A DNA stretch of 64,000 nt, from the NCBI GenBank assembly GCA_046350555.1, contig JAXMAF010000008.1, forward strand, positions 1 to 64,000, written 5' to 3'. Within the stretch, counting starts at the first letter, position 1. Each line of letters begins with the position of its first letter. The stretch is from JAXMAF01 sp046350555 (GTDB lineage Bacteria; Planctomycetota; Phycisphaerae; Phycisphaerales; SM1A02). The translations under genes were made by a program, and so were the position numbers. The notes beneath the pieces were generated by a model. The model did not search any database, was not told the origin of the DNA, and saw nothing but the letters and a program-made list of their open reading frames with translations. Of the stretch, positions 1 to 8,743 are shown one piece after another.

Positions 1-23
1 TCGCGCCCAGATGATTCCGGGGA

Positions 24-1991
24 TCAGACCTCGCCCTTGACCTTGATCGCGCCGCGCGGGTCCTGCTCGCGCACGCCGAAGTCGATGTATGCGGCCCATG
101 AGACGCCGAGCGTGTTCGCCGGAGTCGGCGTGCGCTCGATGGTGGGCTGCTGCTTGCCGTTGAGGAAGACGAGCTCGAACGCGGCCACGAGGCGCGGATC
201 GGCGAAGAGGTACCACGCCTTCGCGCTGTTGCCGGTGTAGTAGGTGTCCGACAGGTGCGGCGCGACGGAGAGCTCGTACTTGCCGCGATGCGGGTTGTCG
301 GTCGGCAGCTTCGTCTTGCTCGACGAGCCGTCGAGCATGATCTGTGCGGAACCGAGGAGCACCTGCGCGTCGGTCTCGACCTCGACCGGAACGAGCAGCC
401 GCGTCGGCCGGATGTTGATCGGCTTCTGGTCCTTCGCGTCGGTGCCCGGGCCGATCTTGATCTTCTGGAACGTCGCGCGGGCCAGCGACAGAGAGTCGAC
501 CCCGAACGCGGTGTCCGCGCCCGAGAGGAAGTTGCCGTTGCCGACCGAGAAGAAGCTCGACGGGTTCGACAGCAGCAGCCGGAAGAACTCGTCGTCGATC
601 GTCGCCGCGCCGTCCATGCCGACCTGACGGGGCAGGTCGAGGAAGGCGCCGAGATCGTCGTTGATGATGTCCTGCCGCGTGAGCGTGATCAGGATGCCGC
701 GCGTCTCGGCCTGGTTCTTGAACGTCTGCTCGGAGAGCTTGCCGCTCTGGAGCTCGCCGTCCTGCGCGACCTTCTCCCATCGCCCCGCGCCGAGGAGCCG
801 CACGCGAGTCACCTCGCGGAAGTCCTTCACGCTGGCGACGCGGCAGACGTCGAGCGCGACGAGCGGAATCGCCTCGTACGCCTCGAGCATCGTGCGCTGC
901 ATCGTGCCTTCGAGGATCGTGGGCAGGCTCAGCGTGGTGAACGCCGCCTGGATGGTGGCGGTCCCGTCGCCGAAGACGTGCGGGATGTCCTTGCCCTCGA
1001 GCCGCGCGCAGTTCGCCGCGAGGTCCTTGAGCCCGATCGCGCGGAGCGGCTGCGCCGCGTCGAGCGTCTGCTCGCCGAAGTCGCGGAGGAGCCGCTTCTC
1101 GCTCACGCCCGCTGAGAGGCATGCGGCGGCCTCGAGCACCTTCTGGGTGAGCGGGCGCTTGCCGGAATTGATGAACGGGCCCGATGCGGGACGCGCCGCG
1201 CGGAGCACGGTGAGTTCCGCCTTCTCCGTCGACCACCCCTCGACGATGGCCTTCGCCTCGATGTCGGGGTGGCCCGTGCAGATCGCGCGAAGCGCCGCGA
1301 GGCGGTTCACTTCGGCTGCGGCCTGCGTGCGCATCGCGGCGATCGGGTCGGTGGCTTCCATGCCTCCGTTGTCCGACGCAGCAGCGTCGTCCTTGACGTT
1401 GTCCATGTTGTCCTCGTCTCCGCCATCGTTGGCGGGTGCAATGGCCGCGACGCGCGCCGACGTGTCGTCGTCCGCGCCGAGCGCCACGAAGCTGATCTCG
1501 CTGAGAGTGGACGCGCGCACGATGTGCGCGGGACCCTCGAACGTGCGGCCGTTCGCCGCTGCGCTCTGACCCTTCTTCACGAACTCGACGCGCGTCGCCT
1601 TCGCGCCGACGCTCGCCTGCCACGGGAATCCGTTCTTGCTCGACTCGACGATCTCGCCCGCGACGCGGCCGGAGCCGGAGACGAGCCCGCTCACGCGGAG
1701 CCGACCGGCCTCGACGCCGACCGACTCGGTGTGGCCGACGATCATCGACGGCGAGTGGTCCTTCAGGATCGGCCGCGCGGTGCCGCGGATCGAGATGCCC
1801 GCCAGGTCGATCACGACCGGCGCGTCCCATCCGGCGAGCTCCATTGCGGTGCCCGTGTAGGCCACCATCTCGAAGCGGCGCAGCGAGCGCGCGTTCGCGT
1901 CGCCGCCGCTTCCGGGGGCTGCCTCGATGTCGGTCCATCGCTCGATCGGCGCGCTCATGCGCACCGCGCGAACATCACTGATCGCTGGCAT
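24..1991 (-). CDS. Phage prohead protease fused to major capsid protein
   Basis: Predicted 655-residue fusion of a maturation protease and a capsid protein. Residues about 40-180 look like a prohead serine protease: candidate triad residues are His79 (KDHSPSMI), Ser128 (QASVGAK) and the acidic residues around SEISFVALGADDD (165-176). An acidic, Asp/Glu-rich linker (about 180-220) follows, then a capsid domain from about residue 300 to the end. The start is the ATG at 1991, chosen because GGAGG lies just upstream; the reading frame stays open further upstream but only as antisense-like Arg/Ser-rich sequence. The gene overlaps the end of the portal gene by 17 bases, the usual portal-capsid order. 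The single long chain suggests the protease cleaves itself from the capsid. Function of both halves is inferred from motif and position. Confidence 0.85.
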   Translation of the reverse strand: MPAISDVRAVRMSAPIERWTDIEAAPGSGGDANARSLRRFEMVAYTGTAMELAGWDAPVVIDLAGISIRGTARPILKDHSPSMIVGHTESVGVEAGRLRVSGLVSGSGRVAGEIVESSKNGFPWQASVGAKATRVEFVKKGQSAAANGRTFEGPAHIVRASTLSEISFVALGADDDTSARVAAIAPANDGGDEDNMDNVKDDAAASDNGGMEATDPIAAMRTQAAAEVNRLAALRAICTGHPDIEAKAIVEGWSTEKAELTVLRAARPASGPFINSGKRPLTQKVLEAAACLSAGVSEKRLLRDFGEQTLDAAQPLRAIGLKDLAANCARLEGKDIPHVFGDGTATIQAAFTTLSLPTILEGTMQRTMLEAYEAIPLVALDVCRVASVKDFREVTRVRLLGAGRWEKVAQDGELQSGKLSEQTFKNQAETRGILITLTRQDIINDDLGAFLDLPRQVGMDGAATIDDEFFRLLLSNPSSFFSVGNGNFLSGADTAFGVDSLSLARATFQKIKIGPGTDAKDQKPINIRPTRLLVPVEVETDAQVLLGSAQIMLDGSSSKTKLPTDNPHRGKYELSVAPHLSDTYYTGNSAKAWYLFADPRLVAAFELVFLNGKQQPTIERTPTPANTLGVSWAAYIDFGVREQDPRGAIKVKGEV

Positions 1992-3435
1992 TGTCGTCCT
2001 CCATGACGGCGGTCTTGTCGTTGGTCGGCGCGCCGGCAGCGACGAGGCCGAGCTCGTCCATGAGCTCGATCTCCTTCGCCCGCTGGCGGATCTGGTCCTC
2101 CCAGTCGAGTCCCATGCGGGCGTACTCGGCAGCGAGGGTCGTGGTGTGCGACGCGAGGCGCGTCGACTGCGCCGTGGCCTCCTTCGCGGGGTCCACGTGC
2201 TCGTGGCCATCCCAGAACCACGCGTGCGGCACGCTCATCGCGTCGCGCAGCGCACTCGGAATGATTCCAAGCGCTCGCGCGGCTTCACGAATCCACTCGT
2301 TCAGGATGCGGTCGAGGACGCGCGACTCGAACTCGCTGCGCTCGACGCGGATCGCCTTGAAGTACGTCTGGTGGTCGAGGCGGCCGGAGGCGTAGTTGTA
2401 GGAGGCGCTGTTGCCCGCCGCGACGTTGAACGGCATGTTCAGGCAGCGCGCGATCTCGTTGAGGACCTCGCGCTTGAACTCGCCGTACGTGGTCGACGGC
2501 TGCTTGGCGTCGACCTGGCCCATCTTCCAGCCCGCGGGCATGGTGACGAGCGCGCGGCTCTCGAGCTCGACGGTGTCCATCGGCTCGATGGACTCGGCTT
2601 CGCCCGCTGCGGGCGCGTCGGTGTAGAGAATGCCCGCGAAGTCTGCTGCGGTCTCGGCGGCGCCGAGGACGGCGAGCGTGTAGCGGCGGAGCTGCGCGAA
2701 GAGCGGTAGAGCCGGAGTGATCTCGGGCACGCCGCGCGACTGGCCGGGACGGTCGATGCGGAAGACGTGGACCATGCCCGTCGCGGGCACGCGATTGAAC
2801 TCGATCGTGGGCACGCCGAACATCGCACCGGGATGCGCGCGGAGGACGTGGTAGAAGGTCGGGTTGCCGAAGGCGTCGAACTCGATGCCGTCGACCGTGG
2901 TGTCGTTGGCGAACGCCGTCAGTCGCATCGACGGCGTCGTGACCTGATCTGCCTCGACGAGGCGCAGGTCGAGAAGCACCGCGCTCGCGATCTCTGGATT
3001 CGTCGTGAGGAGCGCGAACGCCTCGCCGTCGACGGCCTTCGCCATCCGCATCGTCCGGAGCTTGCCGGGCAGGTCGATCGCCTTTGCCCACGCGGCGAAC
3101 TCCGTCTCGATCGCGGCGTTCGCTTCGGGGTCGTCGGTGAGGACCTGCAGGCGCGGCCCCGTGCCGACGCAGTCGTTGGCGAGCGTGGCGACGATGCCCT
3201 TCGCGTAGGAGTTGTTCGCGGCTTCGTAGCGCGCGCGGGCGCGCAGGATGCGCCGCACTTCCGGCGTCGCTGCGGCGTCGGCGCTGAGGCAGTCGGCTTC
3301 GGCCCAGTGGCGCCGGTTCTCGTCGGTCGTCTTCGCGGCGTCGAAACCGGCGCGCAGGATCAGGCGGCGACTAACACCGCGCTGCTGCTGGCGCGCTGCC
3401 GGGCCTCGGCCGAAGATGGTCGACAGCAGCCCCAT
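1975..3435 (-). CDS. Phage portal protein, lambda gpB-like family
   Basis: A 486-residue protein with the layout of lambda-type portal proteins, which form the dodecameric DNA entry channel at one capsid vertex. Visible family features are the early segment rich in Arg/Ala followed by YEAANNSYAKGIVATLANDCVG (about 70-90), the central LRLVEADQV and FRIDRPGQSRGVPEITPAL stretches, and the late NMPFNVAAGNSASYNYASGR stretch before the conserved RVLDRILNEW helix. The length is typical. Its start overlaps the stop of the preceding 69-residue gene by one base, and its end overlaps the capsid gene, so the three are translationally coupled in one late operon. Confidence 0.9.
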   Translation of the reverse strand: MGLLSTIFGRGPAARQQQRGVSRRLILRAGFDAAKTTDENRRHWAEADCLSADAAATPEVRRILRARARYEAANNSYAKGIVATLANDCVGTGPRLQVLTDDPEANAAIETEFAAWAKAIDLPGKLRTMRMAKAVDGEAFALLTTNPEIASAVLLDLRLVEADQVTTPSMRLTAFANDTTVDGIEFDAFGNPTFYHVLRAHPGAMFGVPTIEFNRVPATGMVHVFRIDRPGQSRGVPEITPALPLFAQLRRYTLAVLGAAETAADFAGILYTDAPAAGEAESIEPMDTVELESRALVTMPAGWKMGQVDAKQPSTTYGEFKREVLNEIARCLNMPFNVAAGNSASYNYASGRLDHQTYFKAIRVERSEFESRVLDRILNEWIREAARALGIIPSALRDAMSVPHAWFWDGHEHVDPAKEATAQSTRLASHTTTLAAEYARMGLDWEDQIRQRAKEIELMDELGLVAAGAPTNDKTAVMEDDNASDQ

Positions 3436-3644
3436 CAGCAGGCCGCTCCCGGAGGGACGAGCTTGGTGAATCGAAGCGACTTTCGAGGACTCGCCGCCGC
3501 ATCCTTCGACGCGAGGTAGCGGTCAGCCTCGATCTGGTCGCGCAGCGGATGCTGCTCGACCGAGCCGGTCTCGTTCGACGCCTTGGCGGGGCCGGAGGCG
3601 TTGTCGCGGATCGTCTGCTCAAGATTGGGGTCGGGGCCGGGCAT
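3435..3644 (-). CDS. Small phage protein upstream of portal
   Basis: A 69-residue basic protein (MPGPDPNLEQTIRDNASG start) that I cannot assign to a family. It lies between the terminase module and the portal gene and overlaps the portal start (TGATG). In many lambda-like head operons a small gene sits in this position (for example the gpW head-tail joiner), but no diagnostic residues are visible here, so that role is only a possibility. The start lies 14 bases downstream of the repeated promoter-like motif at 3659-3692, making this the first gene of the structural operon. Confidence 0.6.
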   Translation of the reverse strand: MPGPDPNLEQTIRDNASGPAKASNETGSVEQHPLRDQIEADRYLASKDAAASPRKSLRFTKLVPPGAAC

Positions 3645-3658
3645 CGTGGAGTCCGATG

Positions 3659-3692
3659 CCCTCTACATCTGCAGCAGCCCGCCATCCGTCGC
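3659..3692 (-). promoter_or_regulatory. Repeated motif, copy 1, at head of structural operon
   Basis: On the plus strand positions 3659-3676 read CCCTCTACATCTGCAGCA, identical at all 18 bases to 18066-18083 and 23804-23821. Similarity continues to the GTCGC at 3688-3692. In the minus orientation it precedes the 69-residue gene and the portal/capsid genes. It has a weak -10-like TGTAGA but no clear -35. Its role as a promoter or operator is inferred from its three equivalent positions. Confidence 0.6.
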
Positions 3693-3782
3693 GTCGCCGA
3701 CCCGGCGATCTGCCAGATCGTTACACCGATAGACTCTGCTCATCGCCGTCAGCTCAGATACACGGCGCGTTGGGGTGCCGAG

Positions 3783-5621
3783 ATGCCTGACCTCGTGAAA
3801 TCACATCTTGAGTGCGCCGAGACCGAGCTGCTCATTCTGGCACTCGCGGACGAGCATTCGGATGTGAGTCTTGCCGAGCTGAGTGTGTGGGCACCGGCCT
3901 ACGGAGCGAGGCGTGAGTCAGTTGCGCCTTCGTTGCGGTTGCTCTTGCGGAACGGCCATCTTTGGCCAACCGGACTCATTCGCCAGACAGACCTCCTCCC
4001 CGAGAGAGTGGCGTGTTCGCCGCTCGGAGCGGGGAGACTGCATGATGAGTCAACGCGCATCCCTCCATTCACAGCCGCCGGCTCGTCGGCGATTGTGCAA
4101 GGTCCCGATCCGCGGGAAGTCGATCCGACAACGATCCTTCAGGATCCCGCCTTGGCGCCGGTGGATGCCGAGGAGTTGGTCGGCCTCGCCCGCGCATACG
4201 AGGCTGCGACCGACGCCGAAAAGGTGCGGTCTCGTGTCCATCCGGAGGACTTGCTCCTCAGCGTGTGCCGTGTGTACGCGGCGCAACAGCAGACCGACGA
4301 CTTTGCACGCGCCGCCACGCGGTGCATCACTGCAACGGCGGAACGACGCGACTTCTGGGAACTCGCGTGGCGGGCCAAGGAGCTCTGCGCACTTGCGCCA
4401 GCGGTCTCGGCACCGGTGTTGGCAGCGGCGTATCTCGCTCTCCGGGAGCCTGCAAGTGCGCTTCTAGGCGATGCACCACCGATCTTCGCAACGCCAGAGG
4501 ATCTGAACCAGTGCATGCGCGCGATGGCGAGCGCTTGCCTTCGGCTAGGGGAGAGTACGGCGCTCGGCTCCTACGACTTGAACGAACTCATTGGTATCGC
4601 GAATGCTGCAGACCGCCTGGTGCATCTCGCTTTCGAGACAGCAAGTCCCCGACTCATTCCTGAGGCGACAGTCCTACTCCTGAACCTTTGTCGGTTGACC
4701 GCGAGCTTCGTCCGACCGAACGAGCCAGCCAGAACCTTTCATCAGGTGTTCGGTTTCGGGCCGCGAGTCGAATTCGCCGTCGGCGCGGCGCTTGCGATTG
4801 AGAGCTGTCAGTCGGTAGCCCAGATCGGTGAGCCTGCCCAATCGCAGGCGCGGGCTTGCATAGCGCACGTAGTCAGCACGGTGGTTGGAGCCATCGTCGG
4901 TCTGCTGCCGCGGGCACAGCTGGGTGACTCGTCTTCAGACCACGACACGAACATACGCGCTGACCTCATCAGTCGGATCGCCTTCCTGCCGCCAGAGCGC
5001 ATGCGCAGAGAGATCCGCCCGCAGCTGGAAACACTGGTGTCGATCGCCATGAGAGAATTGCCGATCGACAGGCGAGGGCAGGTCGACCTGTCGCGTATCC
5101 GAGCGACTCAGAATGAACTGGTGGTGCAGGTAGATCGGGTGCTGAAAGCGATTGCACCGATACAGGACGATGTGGCCAGCCTGCGTTGGAACGCATTCCC
5201 ATTTCTTGCCCACATCCTGTCATCGCTTCTCGACGCGACTCGAGACAACCACCGCCTGCTGGTGGAAGTGTGTGAGACCGTCGTAGCCTCAGGCATCGCA
5301 CTGGAAGCACTCGACCTCACGCTGAGTCCGCAAGTCGAAGACATCCGTAGCGCGCTTGCCGAACTGGGGCGCGCCGTGCACGACAGCGCTGTCTCAAACG
5401 AAAGCGGGAGGCGGGCGCTTGTGAGACAGATCGGTGATCTCGCCAAGCTCACTAGCGCTGGCAAGATGATCCTCTCCGTTCCCCTGATCCCGGGAATTGC
5501 TGAATATCGCCACGAGACGACGGTTAGCGTCGACGTCAACGCCGTCTTCGCACGACTGGCGGCGATACTCAAATCGGCGATCGCTCCGATCGGTCGCCGA
5601 CGTGACGCTCGACAGTTGTGA
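3783..5621 (+). CDS. Unknown 612-residue prophage cargo protein
   Basis: An intact plus-strand gene set against the minus-strand late genes, between the portal and terminase modules. The N-terminal 55 residues (ELLILALADEHSDVSLAELS, then a helix and RLLLRNGHLW) resemble a winged-helix or helix-turn-helix unit. The remainder is mostly alpha-helical, with repeated Leu/Ala-rich amphipathic segments reminiscent of helical-repeat scaffolds, and has no catalytic motif I can recognise. The ATG at 3783 was chosen because codons before it read as the opposite strand of the small portal-operon gene. Its orientation and isolation are typical of a moron (cargo gene expressed from the lysogen), and a defence or lysogenic-conversion role is plausible but unproven. 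Its last 53 bases overlap the convergent zinc-ribbon gene. Confidence 0.75.
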   Translation: MPDLVKSHLECAETELLILALADEHSDVSLAELSVWAPAYGARRESVAPSLRLLLRNGHLWPTGLIRQTDLLPERVACSPLGAGRLHDESTRIPPFTAAGSSAIVQGPDPREVDPTTILQDPALAPVDAEELVGLARAYEAATDAEKVRSRVHPEDLLLSVCRVYAAQQQTDDFARAATRCITATAERRDFWELAWRAKELCALAPAVSAPVLAAAYLALREPASALLGDAPPIFATPEDLNQCMRAMASACLRLGESTALGSYDLNELIGIANAADRLVHLAFETASPRLIPEATVLLLNLCRLTASFVRPNEPARTFHQVFGFGPRVEFAVGAALAIESCQSVAQIGEPAQSQARACIAHVVSTVVGAIVGLLPRAQLGDSSSDHDTNIRADLISRIAFLPPERMRREIRPQLETLVSIAMRELPIDRRGQVDLSRIRATQNELVVQVDRVLKAIAPIQDDVASLRWNAFPFLAHILSSLLDATRDNHRLLVEVCETVVASGIALEALDLTLSPQVEDIRSALAELGRAVHDSAVSNESGRRALVRQIGDLAKLTSAGKMILSVPLIPGIAEYRHETTVSVDVNAVFARLAAILKSAIAPIGRRRDARQL

Positions 5622-5775
5622 AGCGCTTTCCGCAGTGACGACACTCGCGACGCCGCCGGACTACTTGAACTGGCGCTCGGCGCGTGTACACGACGCGGAG
5701 ATGGCAGCAGCCGCAGGCGGGACAATGAAGGCCCATCGGCTCAGGACGTCTTGCGCGGTGGCCGCTCGGAGTCAT
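5569..5775 (-). CDS. Small zinc-ribbon protein, NrdR-like
   Basis: A 68-residue protein containing CPACGC and CRHCGKRF separated by about 25 residues, followed by TTVERHV. This is the arrangement of the NrdR N-terminal zinc ribbon (CPxC...CxxCxxRFTTxE), without the ATP-cone domain of a true NrdR. It probably binds nucleic acid through one zinc ion. The ATG at 5775 is preferred over a later ATG at 5736 because GGAGG lies five bases upstream and the ATG overlaps the terminase stop codon (ATGA), giving translational coupling. Role in the phage is unknown; a late-gene transcription regulator of the Ogr sort would fit the position. Confidence 0.65.
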   Translation of the reverse strand: MTPSGHRARRPEPMGLHCPACGCCHLRVVYTRRAPVQVVRRRRECRHCGKRFTTVERHVGDRSERSPI

Positions 5776-8054
5776 CGAGGCCTCCGTAGAGACGACAGCT
5801 TGATCCGGGGCCTCGCCGCCGCCATCGACGCGCCGGTGCCGAACAGCACCGCCCCCTCCATCGACGCGGCGACCGCTGCGCCGACCGCGCAGTCGAACCA
5901 GTGGTTGTCGAGCCCATCGACGCGCGGCTTCCATTCGTCGACGACGCGCCCGCGCCCCTCAGTCTTCACTCGGTACTCGGCGAGCAGGTGATCCGCGAGC
6001 AGGCGGTGCGCTGCGGGCACGCGGCCGAAGAGAGAGACACATCCCGGATCGCCCATCGGCACCGCGAGCCGCGCGTGCACGAAGCTCTTCCAGAAGTTCG
6101 TGTCGAAGACGACGTGGCGCACGGCGCGCCGACCCGTGATCGTCGGCACGCGCCAGTTGAGGCCGACCCGATCGCCGCGCTTGCGGCGGTACTCGCTGAA
6201 CGGGATGCTCGACGCGCCGACATAGCGGCCGTGGCTCGGCATCACGATTCCGGCGTACTTCGACTGTCGGCAGAACTGGTAGACGACGTCCGTCGACGAG
6301 CCCCAGTTCGCGTCGATGAGGCAGCGGTCGATCCGCACCATCGCTCCGTCGTCGCGCCTCCACTCGCGCCCGACCGTTAGGTCGACCAGCCGCTCGAGCC
6401 CGGCGTAGACCGCGCCCTCGAGTCCCGCGCGCGATGACGCGTCGGCCAGCGTGAACTTCGCGTCGCGCAGCGTGAAGTACGCGGTCTTCTGATCGGGCTC
6501 AGTGCCGTAATCGATCACATAGCCGGTGAAGTCATCCTCCCATGCGGCGACGAGCCAGAAGAGCGCCTTGCCTTGCACGTCGACGAACATCGTCAACCGC
6601 GTGCAGCCGATCGGCACCTCGCGCCGCGCGTGCCCGTTCGTCTTCGCGGCGATCTCGTCGGCGCTGAGGAGATCGTCGTCGGCGAGGTTCGCCTCGGGCA
6701 GCGGTGCGTTCTGGTACTCGGCCCAGAACGCGATCTCGCCCTGGAGACGCAGGTTCATCGCGTGCTGGATCGCAGACGCCTCGTCGTGGTTGAAGCGCTC
6801 GGGCCACGCGATCAGCGCGCCTGCGTCCATCGCCTCGCGGTGATCGCGGTAGAACGCCGTCGCAGCGGCGATGCCAGCGTCGGCGCGGAGTCCTTCCGCA
6901 CGCAGCTCCGCGTAGCGCGCCCACAGCGCATCGTTCGTCGGGAACGCGTAGACCATCCTCGTCCGCTCGCCTTGCCACTGCGGGTGCTTGTCGCGGTCGA
7001 GCAGGCGGTCGGCCAAGTCCTCGGGCCGCACAACCGTCAGCGTCATGAGTCCCGCGATCTTCCTGCCGGGACCGGCGAGGCCGAGGATCGCGCCCGAGAG
7101 GATGCGCTCCCGCGCGTCGCACTGCGACGGGCTCCGGGCGCTCTCGTCCGTCTGCGGATCGTCGATCAGGACGAGCGACGGCCGCACCGATCCGCCGTCG
7201 GGCCGCTTGTGCTTCATGCCGCGGATGCGCCCAGTGATCCCCGCGACGCGGATGATCGCGCCCGACGCCCGCGATCCCTCGATCGTCGGCAGCACGAGCT
7301 CGCGCGCCGTCCAGCCGATGTGCGTCTGCTTGCCGTTGCAGAGCTGGCCAGCGGCACGCTGGTGAATCCCCTCGAGGCGCCGGATCGGCACGCATGCCTC
7401 GGGGAAGTCCGACGCGAGCAGGTCGTTGTTCTCGAGTTCGGCCTTGATCGAGTCGAGCATGCTCGCGGCGTGCTCCTCGTCGCTGCCGACGAGCGCAACG
7501 AACTCGCGGTGCCCGTAGAGCATTGCCCACAGGCACGCCGTCTCGCAGAGCGACGTCTTGCCGCTGCCGCGCGGCATCGCCATCGCGAAGAGCCCGCCTT
7601 CGAGGACCGCCGTCTCGATCTTCGCGATCACCTTCAGATGGTCGGGCGACCACTTGAGGTGGAATGTCTGCGGCAGGTAGCGCTCGCAGAAGCCGCGGAA
7701 GTCGCGCTCGCACGATGCGCGGCTCGCACCGTCCTGCACTGCCGGCAGCTCACCAATGTCTCGGCCCGACAGCGAGAGCAGCGCGTTCCGCATGCGCGAT
7801 CGCTCGCGGTGCGAGTCGTAGCCGGACGTGCCCGTCGCATCGGCGACTTCCTCCGGGGCGTGCCGCTGGTCGAACAGCCATGCAACATAGCGCAGGAGGT
7901 TCACGCGATTCGGATCGCCGTCGGCTCCGATGCGCAGGCCCGCGCGCGTGCGGTGCCGATGCAACTGCCGCTCGCCGAGGCATTCGCCGAGCGGCGTCGA
8001 GTTCAAGAGGCGGCACATCTCGCCCGAGCGGAGTCGACGCACGTCAGTTGCCAC
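5772..8054 (-). CDS. Phage terminase large subunit, GpA-like
   Basis: A 760-residue DNA-packaging motor and nuclease. Residues 158-170 hold a Walker A variant (AMPRGSGKTSLC) and about 294-300 a Walker B (LVLIDDPQ), giving the ATPase. The C-terminal half carries the acidic residues expected of the nuclease (VDVQG, LIDANWG, FDTNFW). The start is a GTG at 8054 with GGAGG six bases upstream; the open frame further upstream belongs to the antisense of other genes. It overlaps the small-subunit-like gene by 11 bases. The first 65 residues contain a segment (GDPNRVNLLRYVAWLFDQ) resembling one in the upstream protein (GSINLVHYGAWLARQ), hinting that a DNA-recognition unit is fused to the motor. Confidence 0.85.
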   Translation of the reverse strand: MATDVRRLRSGEMCRLLNSTPLGECLGERQLHRHRTRAGLRIGADGDPNRVNLLRYVAWLFDQRHAPEEVADATGTSGYDSHRERSRMRNALLSLSGRDIGELPAVQDGASRASCERDFRGFCERYLPQTFHLKWSPDHLKVIAKIETAVLEGGLFAMAMPRGSGKTSLCETACLWAMLYGHREFVALVGSDEEHAASMLDSIKAELENNDLLASDFPEACVPIRRLEGIHQRAAGQLCNGKQTHIGWTARELVLPTIEGSRASGAIIRVAGITGRIRGMKHKRPDGGSVRPSLVLIDDPQTDESARSPSQCDARERILSGAILGLAGPGRKIAGLMTLTVVRPEDLADRLLDRDKHPQWQGERTRMVYAFPTNDALWARYAELRAEGLRADAGIAAATAFYRDHREAMDAGALIAWPERFNHDEASAIQHAMNLRLQGEIAFWAEYQNAPLPEANLADDDLLSADEIAAKTNGHARREVPIGCTRLTMFVDVQGKALFWLVAAWEDDFTGYVIDYGTEPDQKTAYFTLRDAKFTLADASSRAGLEGAVYAGLERLVDLTVGREWRRDDGAMVRIDRCLIDANWGSSTDVVYQFCRQSKYAGIVMPSHGRYVGASSIPFSEYRRKRGDRVGLNWRVPTITGRRAVRHVVFDTNFWKSFVHARLAVPMGDPGCVSLFGRVPAAHRLLADHLLAEYRVKTEGRGRVVDEWKPRVDGLDNHWFDCAVGAAVAASMEGAVLFGTGASMAAARPRIKLSSLRRPR

Positions 8055-8265
8055 GGCTTGCCTCCGCGGCGGTGACCTGGCGCGCGAGCCACGCGCCGTA
8101 GTGGACGAGGTTGATCGAGCCGTCGACGTTCGTGGGCGCGCCCGCGTCGATGTCGGCGCGGATGCGCTCCGCGCTCGCTTGGCGCGCGCCGGAGGCGCGC
8201 AGCAGCCGCACGACATCGTCGACGCCGAGCGCGGCCGGGCTCTTCTTCGTGGCCGGGTCAGACAT
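8044..8265 (-). CDS. Putative terminase small subunit
   Basis: A 73-residue protein starting MSDPATKKSPAALGV. It is predicted to be largely helical with a probable DNA-binding unit (VDDVVRLLRASGARQASAERIRAD), and it is encoded immediately before, and overlapping, the terminase large subunit, which is where small subunits that recognise the packaging site are normally found. It is shorter than most small subunits, so the name rests on position. The ATG at 8265 was preferred to one at 8313 because a GGGAG sequence precedes it. It begins a minus-strand operon divergent from the plus-strand operon that starts at 8444. Confidence 0.55.
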   Translation of the reverse strand: MSDPATKKSPAALGVDDVVRLLRASGARQASAERIRADIDAGAPTNVDGSINLVHYGAWLARQVTAAEASRGN

Positions 8266-8443
8266 GCGGCACTCCCGCGCGAAGGTCCGGGAGGTCGGGC
8301 CGGACTTGCCCACATCGCTCGAATTCCGGGCGAGTTCTGCCAGACATGCCTTGATGACTGCGCGTGGTCATGCCCTTGTGTCGCTCACGCGAGCGAAGCC
8401 GCCCCATGTCGGGACGGCGAGCCACGCGAAGGAGCACGCAGCC

Positions 8444-8692
8444 ATGTCCACATGGGACGCCAACCGAGACGCCGCGATCCGCGACATCGCCAAGAAGGAC
8501 CTGTTCATCGAGACGCTCGAGCGCCGCATGCGCGACGCGCTCGACTTTCACGAGGTGTCCGTCTGGGGCGTCGAGGCCGCGCTCATCGCGGCCTACGAAG
8601 CGGGGCGCGCCGCCGAGCGGAGGCGCAGGACGCCCACGCAATGCGAGTGCCCGGCATGCGGGCGCCGCATCGACATCAAGCCACTCACCTGA
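8444..8692 (+). CDS. Small phage protein with C-terminal zinc-binding motif
   Basis: An 82-residue protein starting MSTWDANRDAAIRDIAKK. The N-terminal two thirds are helical and charged; the C-terminus has CECPACGRR, which could coordinate zinc alone or in a dimer. AGGAG precedes the ATG. It is the first gene of a plus-strand operon (8444-9847) divergent from the terminase operon, with a 178-base intergenic region between them that must hold both promoters. No family recognised; function unknown. Confidence 0.6.
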   Translation: MSTWDANRDAAIRDIAKKDLFIETLERRMRDALDFHEVSVWGVEAALIAAYEAGRAAERRRRTPTQCECPACGRRIDIKPLT

Positions 8693-8713
8693 CGCCCGCT
8701 CGTTGCGGGCGTC
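8691..8713 (+). terminator. Hairpin between two plus-strand genes
   Basis: GACGCCCGC (8691-8699), loop TCGTT, and GCGGGCGTC (8705-8713) form a perfect 9-bp stem followed by GCTGTTT. It starts at the stop codon of the 82-residue gene and probably attenuates transcription into the next gene. The T-run is short, so it may be partial. Confidence 0.55.
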
Positions 8714-8743
8714 GCTGTTTCCAACACCAGTAGGAGATTCGAC

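Noticed and set aside
5569..5775. Calling the 68-residue zinc-ribbon protein NrdR
   Set aside because: It lacks the ATP-cone domain and is coupled to the terminase gene, so only the zinc-ribbon similarity is claimed.
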